A stretch of 12,367 nt of DNA from an uncultured Clostridia bacterium (GTDB taxonomy: Bacteria; Bacillota; Clostridia; Oscillospirales; Oscillospiraceae): assembly GCA_947169005.1 (NCBI GenBank), contig CAMVOG010000042.1, positions 1 to 12,367 of the forward strand, in the 5' to 3' direction. Below the pieces are notes generated by a model that was given only the letters and a program-made list of their open reading frames with translations, ran no database searches and was not told the DNA's origin. The position numbers and the translations under genes are program-made. Shown here piece after piece: positions 12,186 through 12,367 of this stretch; the first letter of the stretch is position 1, and every line of letters begins with the position of its first letter.

Positions 12186-12367
12186 ATGGCAAAGCTGGAA
12201 TCCCCCTCCGCCTGCATCAAGGCGGACCCGAAGCAGATCGCGAAGGTCGTGCTGTTCCCCGGCGACCCCCTGCGGGCCAAGACCGTGGCGGAGACCTACC
12301 TGGAGAAGCCCGTCTGCTTCAACCGCGTGCGCAATATGCTGGGCTTCACCGGCACCTACAAGGGCAA
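12186..12367 (+). CDS. deoD: Purine nucleoside phosphorylase, DeoD type, cut by window edge
   Basis: About 60 N-terminal codons are present. FPGDPLRAKTVAE is the phosphate-binding motif of the hexameric (DeoD) phosphorylases, and NMLGFTGTYKG matches the next conserved block. The enzyme splits purine (deoxy)nucleosides with phosphate into base and (deoxy)ribose-1-phosphate. The family is about 235 residues, so most of the gene is outside. The ATG has AGGAGGA 7-8 nt upstream and lies 15 nt after mtnA, so the two form an operon. The context suggests it may act on MTA-like nucleosides to give the MtnA substrate, which is inference. Confidence 0.9.
   Translation, partial: MAKLESPSACIKADPKQIAKVVLFPGDPLRAKTVAETYLEKPVCFNRVRNMLGFTGTYKG

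Noticed and set aside
1..12367. CRISPR arrays, tRNA genes, insertion sequences or prophage genes
   Set aside because: No spaced direct repeats, tRNA-like cloverleaf, transposase or phage motif was seen on either strand.

Overview
The window looks like a chromosomal segment of a GC-rich anaerobic Firmicute, probably clostridial and perhaps near Oscillospiraceae. This is inferred from clostridial-style Shine-Dalgarno sequences, an A-type-like RNase P RNA, sigma-A promoters, and anaerobe-associated families (CooT, DUF2284, a corrinoid-enzyme activator). No 16S or other taxonomic marker is present, so the placement is tentative.

Layout. (1) 1-1058 minus: 5' part of murD, with its own promoter. 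(2) 1148-2121 plus: a MoaF-like protein behind a strong promoter. (3) 2131-2620 plus: rnpB, the RNase P RNA, with consensus promoter, extended P12 and a terminator hairpin. (4) 2661-3252 plus: a His-rich protein followed by a CooT-family nickel-binding protein. (5) 3367-7376 minus: an operon, in transcription order a YezD/DUF2292 small protein, an attenuator-like hairpin, a FecB-type lipoprotein, a FecCD permease, an ABC ATPase and a SAM methyltransferase. (6) 7499-8534 plus: a D-2-hydroxyacid dehydrogenase. (7) 8599-11039 plus: a DUF2284 Cys-rich protein and a [2Fe-2S]/ASKHA corrinoid-enzyme activator. (8) 11100 to the end, plus: mtnA and the start of deoD.

The main observation is that two separate transcription units, the His-rich/CooT pair and the YezD-ABC transporter-methyltransferase operon, carry an identical 20-bp element (ATATCCCCCCACGGGGCTTG). 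In both it lies on the coding strand at the same distance upstream of a TATAA box (22 nt after the shared CTTGYGC end). This points to one transcription factor controlling both units. Because CooT proteins bind nickel, the simplest reading is a small metal regulon, most likely nickel: import by the FecBCD-type transporter, intracellular handling by the His-rich protein and CooT, with YezD and the methyltransferase as uncharacterised partners. The transporter genes also appear reachable only by reading through a terminator-like hairpin after yezD, which suggests a second level of control. The metal identity is inference; the repeated element and its spacing are read directly from the sequence.
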